Counted from the first letter of the stretch, positions 1 to 10,542 are shown. The stretch is DNA of 64,000 nt from Crocinitomicaceae bacterium (GCA_024639405.1 JAHEIL010000047.1:48911-112910), one strand, 5' to 3'. The notes: generated from the letters alone by a model not told the origin. Numbers and translations: made by a program.

Positions 1-768
1 ATTGTTATGGGGATTGTTAACCTCACTCCAGACTCGTTTTTCGAAGACAGTAGAGCAACAAATGAAAAAAAAATCCTTTCTCGCGTTGAGCAATTCTTGC
101 AAGAAGGTGCTGCTTGCATAGATATTGGAGCATTTTCAACGCGACCTGGAGCCGAAATTATCTCAGAAGAAGAAGAAATTAAGCGCATTTCAAAACCGAT
201 TCAATGGATTTTAAAAGAATTTCCTTCAACATTAATTTCGTTGGATACTTTTCGGGGAAATGTGGCTAAAATAGGACTCGATTTAGGTGTTGGCTGCATC
301 AACGACATTAGTGGCGGCGAATACGATCCAACCATATTAAAGGTTGTAGCTGATTTCAAAGTTCCCTACATTTTAATGCATTCCAATGAAAAATTAGCTG
401 CGATGCATACAATTGAAGAAAAAACAAACTTGTTTCAAGAAATGATGGTCTATTTTTCAAAGAAAATCAAGGGGTTAAATGAACTAGGGGTTCACGACAT
501 CATCATTGATCCAGGTTTTGGATTTGGTAAAACCGAAGCAGAAAACTACTTTTTACTCCATAATTTAAATTTATTTCATGTTCTTGAACGACCAATATTG
601 GTTGGTATTTCTAGAAAATCAATGTTGTATAAAAAACTAAATACTACACCAGAACAGGCCTTAAACGGTACAACTGTATTAAATACTTTGGCTATCCAAA
701 AAGGCGCTTCAATTTTAAGGGTACACGATGTGAAAGAAGCGGTGGAAATTATTCGGTTGTTTGCTTAG
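1..768 (+). CDS. folP: dihydropteroate synthase, 5'-truncated by window edge
   Basis: MGIVNLTPDSF and DIGAFSTRPGA motifs; frame is open upstream of the ATG at 7, so the true start is probably outside the window. Confidence 0.93.
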   Translation: MVMGIVNLTPDSFFEDSRATNEKKILSRVEQFLQEGAACIDIGAFSTRPGAEIISEEEEIKRISKPIQWILKEFPSTLISLDTFRGNVAKIGLDLGVGCINDISGGEYDPTILKVVADFKVPYILMHSNEKLAAMHTIEEKTNLFQEMMVYFSKKIKGLNELGVHDIIIDPGFGFGKTEAENYFLLHNLNLFHVLERPILVGISRKSMLYKKLNTTPEQALNGTTVLNTLAIQKGASILRVHDVKEAVEIIRLFA

Positions 769-781
769 TATTATTCATAAA

Positions 782-808
782 TTTACAACATTGCAATATT
801 GTAAAGAA
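782..808. repeat. intergenic palindrome TTTACAACATTGCAATATTGTAAAGAA, copy 1
   Basis: Inverted repeat TTTACAA...TTGTAAA; second copy at 12604-12631 differs at one base over the shared 27 nt. Confidence 0.7.
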
Positions 809-854
809 CCTTGCAAAAACAATGCTTAAAGAACCATCTTTCTTCAAAAACCAA

Positions 855-1784
855 CTAAAAAAACACCTTGTTTTCCTTTTTTGCAATTGCCCTCCCACCT
901 TCTATTCCACCCGTGTGAACAAATAGAATTTTTTTATTGGTAACTCCTGTAGTTAAAACCCAATTAACCATTGCATAAAATGCTTTTCCAGTATAAATTG
1001 GATCAAGTGGAACTCTTGTTTCTTTAAAAATTTCTTCCATAAATTGAAGTAATTCTGGGGTATATTTTCCATATGCACCAAAGTGAAAATCACCTAAAAC
1101 AAGGGTTTTTTCAAGGAGTTCATCAATGGTTTCTTTACTAAAACCGGAATAACCAAACAATTTTGCCATTTCCGCCTTCGAATCAAATCCTTTCAAAACA
1201 GGCACGACACACAAAGTTGTTTTTTCGGGTAAGGACATTGCTATTCCACAACTGGTGGTGGTAGTCCCTTGTGCTACAAATACACAATCAAAATCATTGG
1301 GTGTTTCTGCTAAAATTTCCTGACAGCCAATCAATCCTAAATAAGCAGCTCCACCTTCTGGTACAAGGTAAAAATTTGAATACAAACCAACTAACTCATC
1401 TTTGTAAAATTTCTCATTTCGGAGTGCGTATTCTTCTCGTGTAACAAATTCTAATTGCATTCCAGCAGCTTCACACTTCTGCAACAACTCATTTGATTGC
1501 GCTGTTAATTCATTTCCTCGAACTATCCCAATTGATTTTAAACCTGCCTTTTGACAAGCAACTGCTGTAGCTAATAAATGATTGGAATATGCACCACCAA
1601 AGGTTAAAACACCATCTTTTTTCGCTTGAACTACTGTTGAAATTATGTATTTTAACTTCCTCCATTTATTTCCTGAGACGTATGGATCAATTAAATCATC
1701 ACGTTTAATAAACAATTCAATGCTTAACTTGTTAAAGAGAGACAATTCAATTTTCTGAAGGAGTGATTGATGGGTTGAAAACAT
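855..1784 (-). CDS. PLP-dependent ACC deaminase / D-cysteine desulfhydrase family protein
   Basis: IKRDDL...SGNKWRKLKY, GGAYSNHLLATA and VHTGG motifs. Confidence 0.85.
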   Translation of the reverse strand: MFSTHQSLLQKIELSLFNKLSIELFIKRDDLIDPYVSGNKWRKLKYIISTVVQAKKDGVLTFGGAYSNHLLATAVACQKAGLKSIGIVRGNELTAQSNELLQKCEAAGMQLEFVTREEYALRNEKFYKDELVGLYSNFYLVPEGGAAYLGLIGCQEILAETPNDFDCVFVAQGTTTTSCGIAMSLPEKTTLCVVPVLKGFDSKAEMAKLFGYSGFSKETIDELLEKTLVLGDFHFGAYGKYTPELLQFMEEIFKETRVPLDPIYTGKAFYAMVNWVLTTGVTNKKILFVHTGGIEGGRAIAKKENKVFF

Positions 1785-1796
1785 AAAAAGCTTTAC

Positions 1797-1804
1797 TAAA
1801 TTTG
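1797..1804 (+). promoter_or_regulatory. Bacteroidota -7 element TAAATTTG
   Basis: TAnnTTTG consensus, last G 5 nt before the ATG at 1809. Confidence 0.6.
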
Positions 1805-1808
1805 CACT

Positions 1809-2000
1809 ATGGACAATGACTTAACAGGTTTTTCTAAAAAGAACAATCTTGATCAAGGTGATTATTATTTATCTGATGAAGGCTACATTGTTTTTACTGA
1901 AAAATACCATTTAAAAAGAGGATATTGTTGTAAAAGCGGTTGCAAACATTGTCCTTATGGGTTTAATCCAAAAACAGGTGAACTAAAAAAACCTATTTGA
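1809..2000 (+). CDS. small Cys-rich protein, DUF5522-like
   Basis: GYCCKSGCKHCPYGF motif. Confidence 0.75.
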   Translation: MDNDLTGFSKKNNLDQGDYYLSDEGYIVFTEKYHLKRGYCCKSGCKHCPYGFNPKTGELKKPI

Positions 2001-2538
2001 TTCCTTTTTCAGGAAATTTCCCCTTATACTGACTCAACACTTGTTTAATCGCTAAAATATCTTCATCAACATTTCCTGTCGGATCAAATTGAGAATGAAA
2101 ACCACCTGTTTTTGTTTTAAAATCTATGTAACAAATATAAATTGGAACAGACGCTTTTTGAGCAATGTAGTAAAATCCTTTTTTCCAATTTGGATTGTAA
2201 CTTCTCGTTCCTTCTGGCGTGAAAACCATGTACATTTGGTCGCTTTCCGAAAATAATTTGGTCGCTTGTTCAGTAATGTTGTTGCGTTTTGAACGATCGA
2301 CTGGAATTCCACCCAACGCTTTCAAAATCCAACCCAATGGAGGAAAAAACAAATCACTTTTGATTAATATTTTTGGTTGAATGCCAAATAAAGAAAAAGC
2401 TAATCGCCCATAAATAAAATCCCAATTTGACGTATGTGGTCCAACAACAATTACACATTTTTGAAGTTTCGGCAAAGATGCTTCGTCAATTTTCCATCCA
2501 ATCAGCTTAAAAAATAACCGTATAATCGCTTTCTTCAT
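1993..2538 (-). CDS. 1-acyl-sn-glycerol-3-phosphate acyltransferase family protein
   Basis: GPHTSNWDF (HxxxxD-like) and FTPEGTRS motifs. Confidence 0.85.
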   Translation of the reverse strand: MKKAIIRLFFKLIGWKIDEASLPKLQKCVIVVGPHTSNWDFIYGRLAFSLFGIQPKILIKSDLFFPPLGWILKALGGIPVDRSKRNNITEQATKLFSESDQMYMVFTPEGTRSYNPNWKKGFYYIAQKASVPIYICYIDFKTKTGGFHSQFDPTGNVDEDILAIKQVLSQYKGKFPEKGIK

Positions 2539-2659
2539 TTGATTTTATTTTGGACAAATTTACGAAATTATGAACGATTGTATGACCTAAAAATGAAATA
2601 TTAAAAAGATTTTATCCTTGAATTGACGGTTGAATTGGATTTACATTTACATTTGTTCC

Positions 2660-3985
2660 ATGTATCTAAAAAAAGGATTGTTAAACTTAATTATTGCAGG
2701 TCTAGTTCTTGTGACGATTGGATTATTTTTTCGCTTAACTTCACTTATTTTAATCGAAGATAAAAATGAAAATCTCAACCATATTCCGGCAAATGCTTCA
2801 TTAGTCATTCAATTGAATGCTAAGAAATTAGCCAATCAAGCTTTTATAAATACCTTAAAAAAATTAGACGATGCAGAATTAATTCAATTAATTGAAACTG
2901 CAGTCTTTAAAGAGAAAGTAGCTGACGATAAACCAATTGGAATTGTTCCATTATCCAATCAATTATTATTTCAAATTCCTTTTCAGAAAAAAGAAATGAT
3001 AGGTGTTTTATTAAACATTGAAGATGAAGCTGCTTTTCTTTCTTTTTTGAAAACAAAACGAATTCCAGGCGCATGCAAAATGAATGTTGGGGTATTATTT
3101 TTATCTAAATCAAAGCAACATTTTTCCAAACTTCAACAGCTCGCTCATACAATTGTTACAACGAAAACTAACGTCCCATTAGCCAAAAATGAAGCAATTT
3201 ATATTCGCAGTAAAAAAATGCAAATTGGCACTATGCAACTGAATGGTTCAGCTGATTTAAATGTAACTAAAAATAATTTATTATTCAAAGGCTCCTACCA
3301 CTTAAATGGCAATCATCACTTTGATTTCTCCTCAATTCGCAACTTACATGCAAAGGGGTTTCATGTTTCTACCTCCATCATTCCTACTGCTGCAAACGAT
3401 AGTTTGAAATCATTTTTATTCAAAACATTTGGTTTTAAATTACCCGCAATTTCAGCAATTTCTCTAAATTATTTCGGGAGTTCAATTATTTCAAAAGAAG
3501 ATAAAACTTGGGTGATTCCAACAATTGATTTAATCATTCAATGTAAAAGAAATGTGGACATCCAACAATTGATGAGTAACAAAGTTGTATTGGAGAAAAT
3601 TGGTTGCACCTTGGGTGATCACCGTGTGATTTTTGATAAAAAAGTGGTTTATTTCAAGCAATTAAGCCCTACCAGTTTTTACATTGGAAGAAGTGCTACT
3701 CCTCAACTAAACAGTACGAAAACTACTAATATCTTATCAATAAATGGGCAACTTAAACCCTTATTCAACATTGAAGGTGGTGGCATTTTATATTCGTTAA
3801 TGGAACTCATTCCATTATATAAAGCAAGTAAACAATTTGTCGAAAAAAACAAGGCGATTCGAATAGAATTAAAACAAGTTTCTTCGAATTTTTATAAATT
3901 AAAAGGGCAATTAGAATTCCATCAAAACTATTTAGCAACGAATGAATTAATTCGATTTGTTCTATTAAGTCAATTGCTGAATTAA
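2660..3985 (+). CDS. hypothetical membrane-anchored protein
   Basis: N-terminal TM helix; TACATTTG at 2648-2655 favours the start at ATG 2660 rather than 2630. Confidence 0.6.
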   Translation: MYLKKGLLNLIIAGLVLVTIGLFFRLTSLILIEDKNENLNHIPANASLVIQLNAKKLANQAFINTLKKLDDAELIQLIETAVFKEKVADDKPIGIVPLSNQLLFQIPFQKKEMIGVLLNIEDEAAFLSFLKTKRIPGACKMNVGVLFLSKSKQHFSKLQQLAHTIVTTKTNVPLAKNEAIYIRSKKMQIGTMQLNGSADLNVTKNNLLFKGSYHLNGNHHFDFSSIRNLHAKGFHVSTSIIPTAANDSLKSFLFKTFGFKLPAISAISLNYFGSSIISKEDKTWVIPTIDLIIQCKRNVDIQQLMSNKVVLEKIGCTLGDHRVIFDKKVVYFKQLSPTSFYIGRSATPQLNSTKTTNILSINGQLKPLFNIEGGGILYSLMELIPLYKASKQFVEKNKAIRIELKQVSSNFYKLKGQLEFHQNYLATNELIRFVLLSQLLN

Positions 3986-4741
3986 GGCTTGAAAATAGTC
4001 AGGCGCATCTTTTAAACGCGATCCATACCAAGAAAAATATTCACCGTCAACTAATACAATTTTTGCTGTAGGAAATTTATTTTGAAATTCTTTTATGTGA
4101 TTTTCTTTAAAAGGAAAAGGTTCTGAACTCAAGAAAACAATATCTATTGTTTCAGTTGTTCCATTCCATTCAGGATAACGCGTTTCTGTACAACAATTAA
4201 TGAACCCACATTTATGGATCATGGCATCAACAAAGGTGTTTTTACCCGCTACAAATTTTGGCTCATCCCAAATGAAGTAAAGTACATTTTTAGGCGATTT
4301 TAGCGGTTGGATTTTCCCAAAAGCTTCTGAAATTTCTTGTATGAGTAAAGTTGCTTGCTCTTGCTTTTCACACATTAAACCAACTGAATGAATCATGTTC
4401 AAAGCATCTTCTAAAGTTTCAATATCACTCATCCACACTGGTGCAATTGATTGCAATGCTTGAATGTCAGAAGCCGTATTCTCTTCTTTATTACCGATGA
4501 TTAAATCGGGTTGTAATTGTCGAACTTTTTCAATATCTACAGTTTTTGTTCCGCCAACCCGCGTTTTTTCTTTGAACCATTTTTCAGGATAAATACAAAA
4601 TTTGGTGATTCCAACCACTTCTTGTTCCAAGCCTAAATCAGCTAACAACTCAGTTTGTGAGGGCACCAACGAAACAATCCGATGTGGCTTTTGGTCCAAT
4701 CGGATTGTTTGATGCAAATGATCTATAAAATCTTTCGCCAT
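3965..4741 (-). CDS. BtuF-like helical-backbone metal/cobalamin-binding protein without signal peptide
   Basis: PHRIVSLVPSQTELLADLGL; fold-typical spacing; no N-terminal signal peptide. Confidence 0.8.
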   Translation of the reverse strand: MAKDFIDHLHQTIRLDQKPHRIVSLVPSQTELLADLGLEQEVVGITKFCIYPEKWFKEKTRVGGTKTVDIEKVRQLQPDLIIGNKEENTASDIQALQSIAPVWMSDIETLEDALNMIHSVGLMCEKQEQATLLIQEISEAFGKIQPLKSPKNVLYFIWDEPKFVAGKNTFVDAMIHKCGFINCCTETRYPEWNGTTETIDIVFLSSEPFPFKENHIKEFQNKFPTAKIVLVDGEYFSWYGSRLKDAPDYFQALIQQLT

Positions 4742-6103
4742 TTATGACATTGCTGAAATGATATCATATCGTGTTACAATGTGGTAGTTACCATTATTCA
4801 TTTCTACCAAAACAGCTGGCGTATTTTTATTAATTAATTTGCATAAATCATCTAAATGCGTTGCTTCTTTCACGATTGGATAAGCAGCACCCATAATTGA
4901 AGAAATTGGGGCATCGCGTAAACTAGGGTTCTCAACTAATAATTGATAAACATTGCTATCGTCAATTGAACCTACAAATACTCCATCTTTCATTACTGGT
5001 ATTTGTGAAATCGAAAACTTACGCATTTTAGCAATTGCATGCGATACCAACTCTTCAGCAAAAACACTCACTAAAGGTGTATCTCTGTGTTGTGCTACCA
5101 ATTCTCCTGCTGTTTTAAAATTTTCATCTAAAAACCCGCGTTCACGCATCCAATCATCGTTGAAAATTTTACCAATGTAACGACTTCCATGATCGTGAAA
5201 TAATACCACAACCACATCGTCTTCTTTCAATTGATCTTTCAATTGTAATAATCCTTTGATAGCTGAACCTGCAGAATTTCCAACAAAAATACCTTCTTCA
5301 CGGGCAATTTTACGGGTGTAAACTGCAGCATCTTTATCGGTTACTTTTTCAAATAAATCTATGATATCAAAATCTACGTTCTTCGGCAAAATATCTTCTC
5401 CAATTCCTTCAGTGATGTAAGGATAAATTTCATTTTCATCAAAAATTCCTGTTTCCTTGTATTTTTTAAATACTGAACCATACGTATCAATTCCCCAAAT
5501 TTTGATGGCTGGATTTTTTTCTTTTAAAAATTTCCCGACTCCTGAAATCGTTCCTCCTGTTCCAACTCCAACAACAAAATGCGTGATTTTACCTCCTGTT
5601 TGCTCCCAAATTTCTGGGCCTGTAGATTCGTAATGTGCTACACGATTGGATAAATTATCGTATTGATTCACGTACCAAGAATTCGGTGTTTCTTCAGCTA
5701 ATCTTCTAGAAACAGAATAGTATGAACGTGGATCAGTTGGATCAACTGCCGTTGGACAAACAACCACTTCCGCACCAACAGCTCTCAAAATATCCATTTT
5801 TTCCTTCGATTGCTTGTCATTCAACACACAAATTAATTTGTACCCTTTGATGATACAAGCCAACGCCAATCCCATTCCTGTATTACCAGAAGTTCCTTCA
5901 ATAATTGTTCCTCCCGGCTGAATCAAACCTGCTTTTTCAGCATCTTCAATCATTTTTACTGCCATTCGGTCTTTTACAGAATTCCCAGGATTCGTTGTTT
6001 CAACTTTTGCCAAAACAGTAGCTTTTACATCTTTCGTGACTACATTCAAACGAACCAATGGTGTATTGCCAATTGTTTCTAATATGTTGTTGTAAATTTT
6101 CAT
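4742..6103 (-). CDS. cystathionine beta-synthase / cysteine synthase family with C-terminal CBS domain pair
   Basis: IGNTPLVRLN, NPGNSVKDRMA, TSGNTG and GTGGTISG motifs plus CBS domains. Confidence 0.92.
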   Translation of the reverse strand: MKIYNNILETIGNTPLVRLNVVTKDVKATVLAKVETTNPGNSVKDRMAVKMIEDAEKAGLIQPGGTIIEGTSGNTGMGLALACIIKGYKLICVLNDKQSKEKMDILRAVGAEVVVCPTAVDPTDPRSYYSVSRRLAEETPNSWYVNQYDNLSNRVAHYESTGPEIWEQTGGKITHFVVGVGTGGTISGVGKFLKEKNPAIKIWGIDTYGSVFKKYKETGIFDENEIYPYITEGIGEDILPKNVDFDIIDLFEKVTDKDAAVYTRKIAREEGIFVGNSAGSAIKGLLQLKDQLKEDDVVVVLFHDHGSRYIGKIFNDDWMRERGFLDENFKTAGELVAQHRDTPLVSVFAEELVSHAIAKMRKFSISQIPVMKDGVFVGSIDDSNVYQLLVENPSLRDAPISSIMGAAYPIVKEATHLDDLCKLINKNTPAVLVEMNNGNYHIVTRYDIISAMS

Positions 6104-6172
6104 CGTATTTATTTTAGAACAAATATAAGGCTATCTGTTTGAAATGAAACTAAAAAATCATGAACCTTTTTG

Positions 6173-6180
6173 TACATTTG
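6173..6180 (+). promoter_or_regulatory. Bacteroidota -7 element TACATTTG
   Basis: TAnnTTTG 18-21 nt before candidate ATGs 6198/6201. Confidence 0.5.
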
Positions 6181-6197
6181 TTGTACAGCCAAAAATT

Positions 6198-8417
6198 ATG
6201 ATGAACAAAATAGTTTCTTTCTTTATTTTTTTCAGTACGATTCTTCAATTTAAATCACAAGAACGATGCGAATTTAAATACCAACAAAAAATTGGTGGAC
6301 ATTACTTATTCTCAACCTATTTTGAAGATGATTTAAGCACTAAAAAAGAGGGTGTTTGCCAGACACTTTCAAATGGTAAAATCTACGAAAAACGCGTTTT
6401 TAAAAATGGAAAACTACAAGAAGAAATCCTCAACTATTACGATTTTAAACCGCGCGTTAAAACTATTTTCTTTAACGGCAAAAAAGATTCATTAATCTGT
6501 GAATCAACCGTATACTGGGAAAATGGAAACTTACAACAACACTCTTTATATTATACGAATAAAACTGGGCGCCGCTGTCATTTACAAACGGATTACCATT
6601 TAAATGGAAAAAAACGCTTTGTTAATTCGTATGCATTTGTCAAAAAATCTGAACTTACATCTGAATACGACGAAAAAAATCATCCTCCTCATACAATCGA
6701 CGATGAAGGTTACACCTATTTGCAAGTTCCTTTCGGCGAAGCACTCACCTATTTTGAAAACGGACAATTACAAGAACGCATTCACCACAAATTGGTCTTG
6801 TATGACTCGGATGGATATTCTAAAAATGGTCCTTTTGAACGTTACTCTGACGAAGGAAAATTAACTCAAACTGGTTTTTACAAAGATGGACATCCAGATA
6901 GCGTTTGGATTGGTTACAATTATTACGGCAACCGTTTCGAAGAACAACACTACTCACAAAACATGAAAGCTGGAACTTGGAAAGGTTGGCATGACAATGG
7001 TCTAAAAAAATATGAACGAACATACGATATAACTTCCAAACATCCTTTTCAACCAAATGAAATCTATTGGAACGATCAAGGGATAAAAATCCAAGAAGAT
7101 GTTATGGATTTTGAAGGAAATGGCTATCAAAAAGAATGGGATAACCAAGGAAAACTAATCCATGATTTAGAAATTGTGAAAGGTGATTTCCGAAGTGGGA
7201 ATGAAAAAAAATGGTTTCCAAACGGTCAATTGAATTTCATACACAACAGAAGATCAACTAGCGACACCACTTATCTTGAATACTATGAAAATGGACAAAT
7301 TGCTAAATTAACAACCAACAAAAAGATTCAAGATAAGCAACAATTTTGCAGAAAAGAATGGAATGAAAAAGGTGTTTTATTAGAACAAGTAACCCAAACT
7401 AAAGGGAATGAATACACTAATTTTGAACATTTAACATATTATGACAATGCCAATTTAAAAGCGATTGTTCAAGATAAAAACAACGAACGTATCGAAGAAT
7501 ATTATTACAAAAATGGACAAAAACAGAAAGCAATGATTAAACATCATGGTTTACTAGTTGGTCAGTACCTTGAACTAGATAGTTTAGGAAACATTCTCGT
7601 TAATAGCCATTATTCTGATGGTATTAGAAATGGGTTAACTCAACTTTTTAAAAATCCAAATCAATTAGTTTTTGCACAAAACTATGTATACGGTTGTGTT
7701 GACAAAAGTTATCAATCAACTTTAAAACCAGCTAAAGTAATTTTCAAAAATTTACCCAAAGTTGAACAAACAACTTTTTATCAATTAGCATTTGATCAAC
7801 TTGAACGTTTAAACCTTACAGATTCGAATCAAACTATTATTTCAAACCAATCAATTGACAGTTTAGCGGAATTGTTTTATGTTTTTTACACGAAATGGAA
7901 CAAAAAAATTCAATTTCCTTATACGAACTCAAAAGCAAACTACCCTACGCTTTATTTGAATTTACATGTTAGTACATTTGCTGGTTTACTAAAACACGAC
8001 ACTACAAATATTGAGGTAAAAAAAATAATGCACTTATTTAAAACCCAAAAGTGGGAATTCCCTGTTAAATGGGAAGAATATTACAACAATTACACAGCAA
8101 AAGTAACCTTAAAATCGTATTATACGCCTTACTATTTGCAAAAAGTAATTCAAGATTATGTGAAAAAAGGATGGATTAGTTACAGCTATCGTTCGCCAAA
8201 CAATATAGAATCAAATTTCAAAAATTTACAGGTTTATTATCCATTGACAATTTCACGTTTAAATTCGTGTATCTTCAGAGCTACTTATGCTATAGGAAAT
8301 AGAACAGTGAGCTGGCTAATCTATCCTGATCAAAGTGTGGAATTTGAAAACCAAGCTTTTACTTGGGAAGAAATTCAGCGTATTGAGCCAATTATCAACC
8401 ATATGCAGTGGGAATAA
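6198..8417 (+). CDS. secreted MORN-2/YwqK-type repeat protein
   Basis: About nine repeats of the type YYENGQ...; signal peptide MNKIVSFFIFFSTILQFKSQ. Confidence 0.8.
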   Translation: MMNKIVSFFIFFSTILQFKSQERCEFKYQQKIGGHYLFSTYFEDDLSTKKEGVCQTLSNGKIYEKRVFKNGKLQEEILNYYDFKPRVKTIFFNGKKDSLICESTVYWENGNLQQHSLYYTNKTGRRCHLQTDYHLNGKKRFVNSYAFVKKSELTSEYDEKNHPPHTIDDEGYTYLQVPFGEALTYFENGQLQERIHHKLVLYDSDGYSKNGPFERYSDEGKLTQTGFYKDGHPDSVWIGYNYYGNRFEEQHYSQNMKAGTWKGWHDNGLKKYERTYDITSKHPFQPNEIYWNDQGIKIQEDVMDFEGNGYQKEWDNQGKLIHDLEIVKGDFRSGNEKKWFPNGQLNFIHNRRSTSDTTYLEYYENGQIAKLTTNKKIQDKQQFCRKEWNEKGVLLEQVTQTKGNEYTNFEHLTYYDNANLKAIVQDKNNERIEEYYYKNGQKQKAMIKHHGLLVGQYLELDSLGNILVNSHYSDGIRNGLTQLFKNPNQLVFAQNYVYGCVDKSYQSTLKPAKVIFKNLPKVEQTTFYQLAFDQLERLNLTDSNQTIISNQSIDSLAELFYVFYTKWNKKIQFPYTNSKANYPTLYLNLHVSTFAGLLKHDTTNIEVKKIMHLFKTQKWEFPVKWEEYYNNYTAKVTLKSYYTPYYLQKVIQDYVKKGWISYSYRSPNNIESNFKNLQVYYPLTISRLNSCIFRATYAIGNRTVSWLIYPDQSVEFENQAFTWEEIQRIEPIINHMQWE

Positions 8418-8453
8418 AAAAAGGTAGCAATAAACAACAATTACTACCTTTTT
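8418..8453. terminator. bidirectional rho-independent terminator
   Basis: AAAAAGGTAG...CTACCTTTTT stem between convergent genes. Confidence 0.75.
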
Positions 8454-8622
8454 CAACTTTTTACATTCATTTTCAAACATGAAAATAACTTGTTAGGATG
8501 GAAAATTAATTTACCCTATAAAACCGATTTAAATATACTTCTTTTAAAGTAGTATTATTACTTAAATGAACATAGAAGATGTATGAACGAAGATTTCACT
8601 GTTTTGATCGAAAATTTGAAAA

Positions 8623-9681
8623 TTAAATTTGAAATAATTCCGTTTGAACATATGATTCTTCATTAAAATTACTGATTTGAATTCCAATTAATCGAACCGG
8701 TTTTTCTAAAGGAATAAATTTTGTCATTAATTCATTTGTGATTTCTACCAATTGATCTTTTGAATGAATGTTCAATAAACTAGTTTTAGAACGATTCGAA
8801 ATGGTAAAATCTCCAAATTTAACTTTTAAAGTTATTGTTTTTCCACGTTTTTCAATTCGATTGTACCGCTCCCAAACTGAGTTCATAACGCTTTCTGTTT
8901 GGGAATAAAAAGACACGGAATCAAAAATATCTTGATTCAAGGTTTTTTCAGCAGCTATACTTTTCCTTAATCGATCTGCAATTACTGGACGTTCGTCTAC
9001 ACCGCGACAAATTTGAAATAAATAGTTACCAGTCTTTCCAAAAAAATGAGTCAGTTGATCAATTGTAAAACGTTTAAGATCTTTGCCTTTATAAATTTGT
9101 AATTCGTGCATTTTATCAGCCATCACGGTTCCAACTCCATAAAAACGATGTATGGGCATTTCATCAATATATCTTTGGGCTTCGTCAGGTGTTATAACAA
9201 ATAAACCATTTGGTTTGTCTTGATCAGAAGCTAATTTTGCTAAAAATTTATTGTAAGAAACACCTGCAGATGCAATCAATCCAACTTCATTCAATATTTC
9301 GGTCTTTATTGTTTGTGCTATAAATGTTGCAGATGGCATTTTTATAAAATTTTCTGTTACATCTAGAAAAGCTTCATCCAGAGATAATGGTTCAACTAAA
9401 TTGGTAAAGCGATGAAAAATTGCATTTATCTGCTGAGAAACTTCTTTATAACGCTCGAAATTTGGTTTTACAAAAATTAATTCGGGACACATTCTTGCAG
9501 CAATTTTTGAACTCATGGCTGATTTTACACCATATTTTCGTGCTTCATAACTTGCTGCCGCTATGACTCCTCTATCTTTGTTTCCTCCAACAGCAATGGC
9601 TTTACCTCGTAATGTCGGATTGTCGAGTTGCTCAACTGATGCGAAAAAAGCATCCATATCAATATGGATTATCTTTCGCAT
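8623..9681 (-). CDS. dinB: DNA polymerase IV (Y-family)
   Basis: HIDMDAFFASVEQ, SLDEAFLDVT and SAGVSYNKFLAKLASD motifs. Confidence 0.95.
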   Translation of the reverse strand: MRKIIHIDMDAFFASVEQLDNPTLRGKAIAVGGNKDRGVIAAASYEARKYGVKSAMSSKIAARMCPELIFVKPNFERYKEVSQQINAIFHRFTNLVEPLSLDEAFLDVTENFIKMPSATFIAQTIKTEILNEVGLIASAGVSYNKFLAKLASDQDKPNGLFVITPDEAQRYIDEMPIHRFYGVGTVMADKMHELQIYKGKDLKRFTIDQLTHFFGKTGNYLFQICRGVDERPVIADRLRKSIAAEKTLNQDIFDSVSFYSQTESVMNSVWERYNRIEKRGKTITLKVKFGDFTISNRSKTSLLNIHSKDQLVEITNELMTKFIPLEKPVRLIGIQISNFNEESYVQTELFQI

Positions 9682-9687
9682 GTGAAA

Positions 9688-10446
9688 TTATTTTTTATTG
9701 AATAGTTTAACTGCAATAATAGGCAATACAAATATCAAAAGTGTTAGAACAGAAATGAATAAATCAAAAGACTCTGACTCAATCCATTCAAAATCTGATT
9801 TATTGAAATGAACTAAAACAGAAAAACACAATTTTACACCCAAAATAGCTATAACTATAAATGCTGACTTTTCTAAAAAAGGGTATTTTTCCATTAATAC
9901 AACAAAGTATTTAGCAACATATCGCATTGCCAAAATACCTATAAATACTCCAATACAGATTAAAAACAAATTATCAGAATATGCTACAACTGCAAAAATA
10001 TTATCAATAGAAAAAACAATGTCCATAAATTCAACAGCTAAAACTGTAGACCAAAAAACACCTAAAATTCCAACTGTGTATTTGTACAAAAAGCTCTTTT
10101 TAGTTTCTTTTACTTCTGTTTCAGCTGTGTTAGATGAATTAAAATAAAAATGCTGTAAACTCATCCATATTAAATACAATCCTCCAATAGGTTTTAGCCA
10201 CCAAATTTGAAGAATTTGCTCCACTAATAACAAGGCAACACCTCTAAAAATGTAAGCACCAAGAATTCCGTAACGCAAAGCTTTAGATTGATTTTCAGGA
10301 GATAAATCTTTTACCATTGTTGCGAGAACAGCTGCATTGTCAAAAGATAATATCACTTCCAATAAAATAATCCCTAAAATAAGGAACATTGCATTTAATG
10401 GGTGATGACTAAAAATATCTATAAAATTATTCCACTGATCTAACAT
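9688..10446 (-). CDS. TerC/DUF475-family integral membrane protein
   Basis: ILLEVILSFDNAAVLATMVKDL, VEFMDIVFSIDNIFAV; multiple TM helices. Confidence 0.85.
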   Translation of the reverse strand: MLDQWNNFIDIFSHHPLNAMFLILGIILLEVILSFDNAAVLATMVKDLSPENQSKALRYGILGAYIFRGVALLLVEQILQIWWLKPIGGLYLIWMSLQHFYFNSSNTAETEVKETKKSFLYKYTVGILGVFWSTVLAVEFMDIVFSIDNIFAVVAYSDNLFLICIGVFIGILAMRYVAKYFVVLMEKYPFLEKSAFIVIAILGVKLCFSVLVHFNKSDFEWIESESFDLFISVLTLLIFVLPIIAVKLFNKK

Positions 10447-10542
10447 TTATTGCTCTTTATATTGAATAACAAAGATAACTTTTTATTGGAATATTTTTCA
10501 TTTTAACAAATGGAGAGCCTTATATTGGTTCTATTTTTTACT

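Noticed and set aside
8454-8622. 170-bp gap between convergent genes with a small hairpin ATTTTCA-aaca-TGAAAAT
   Set aside because: Short weak stem in AT-rich DNA, no promoter or conserved motif
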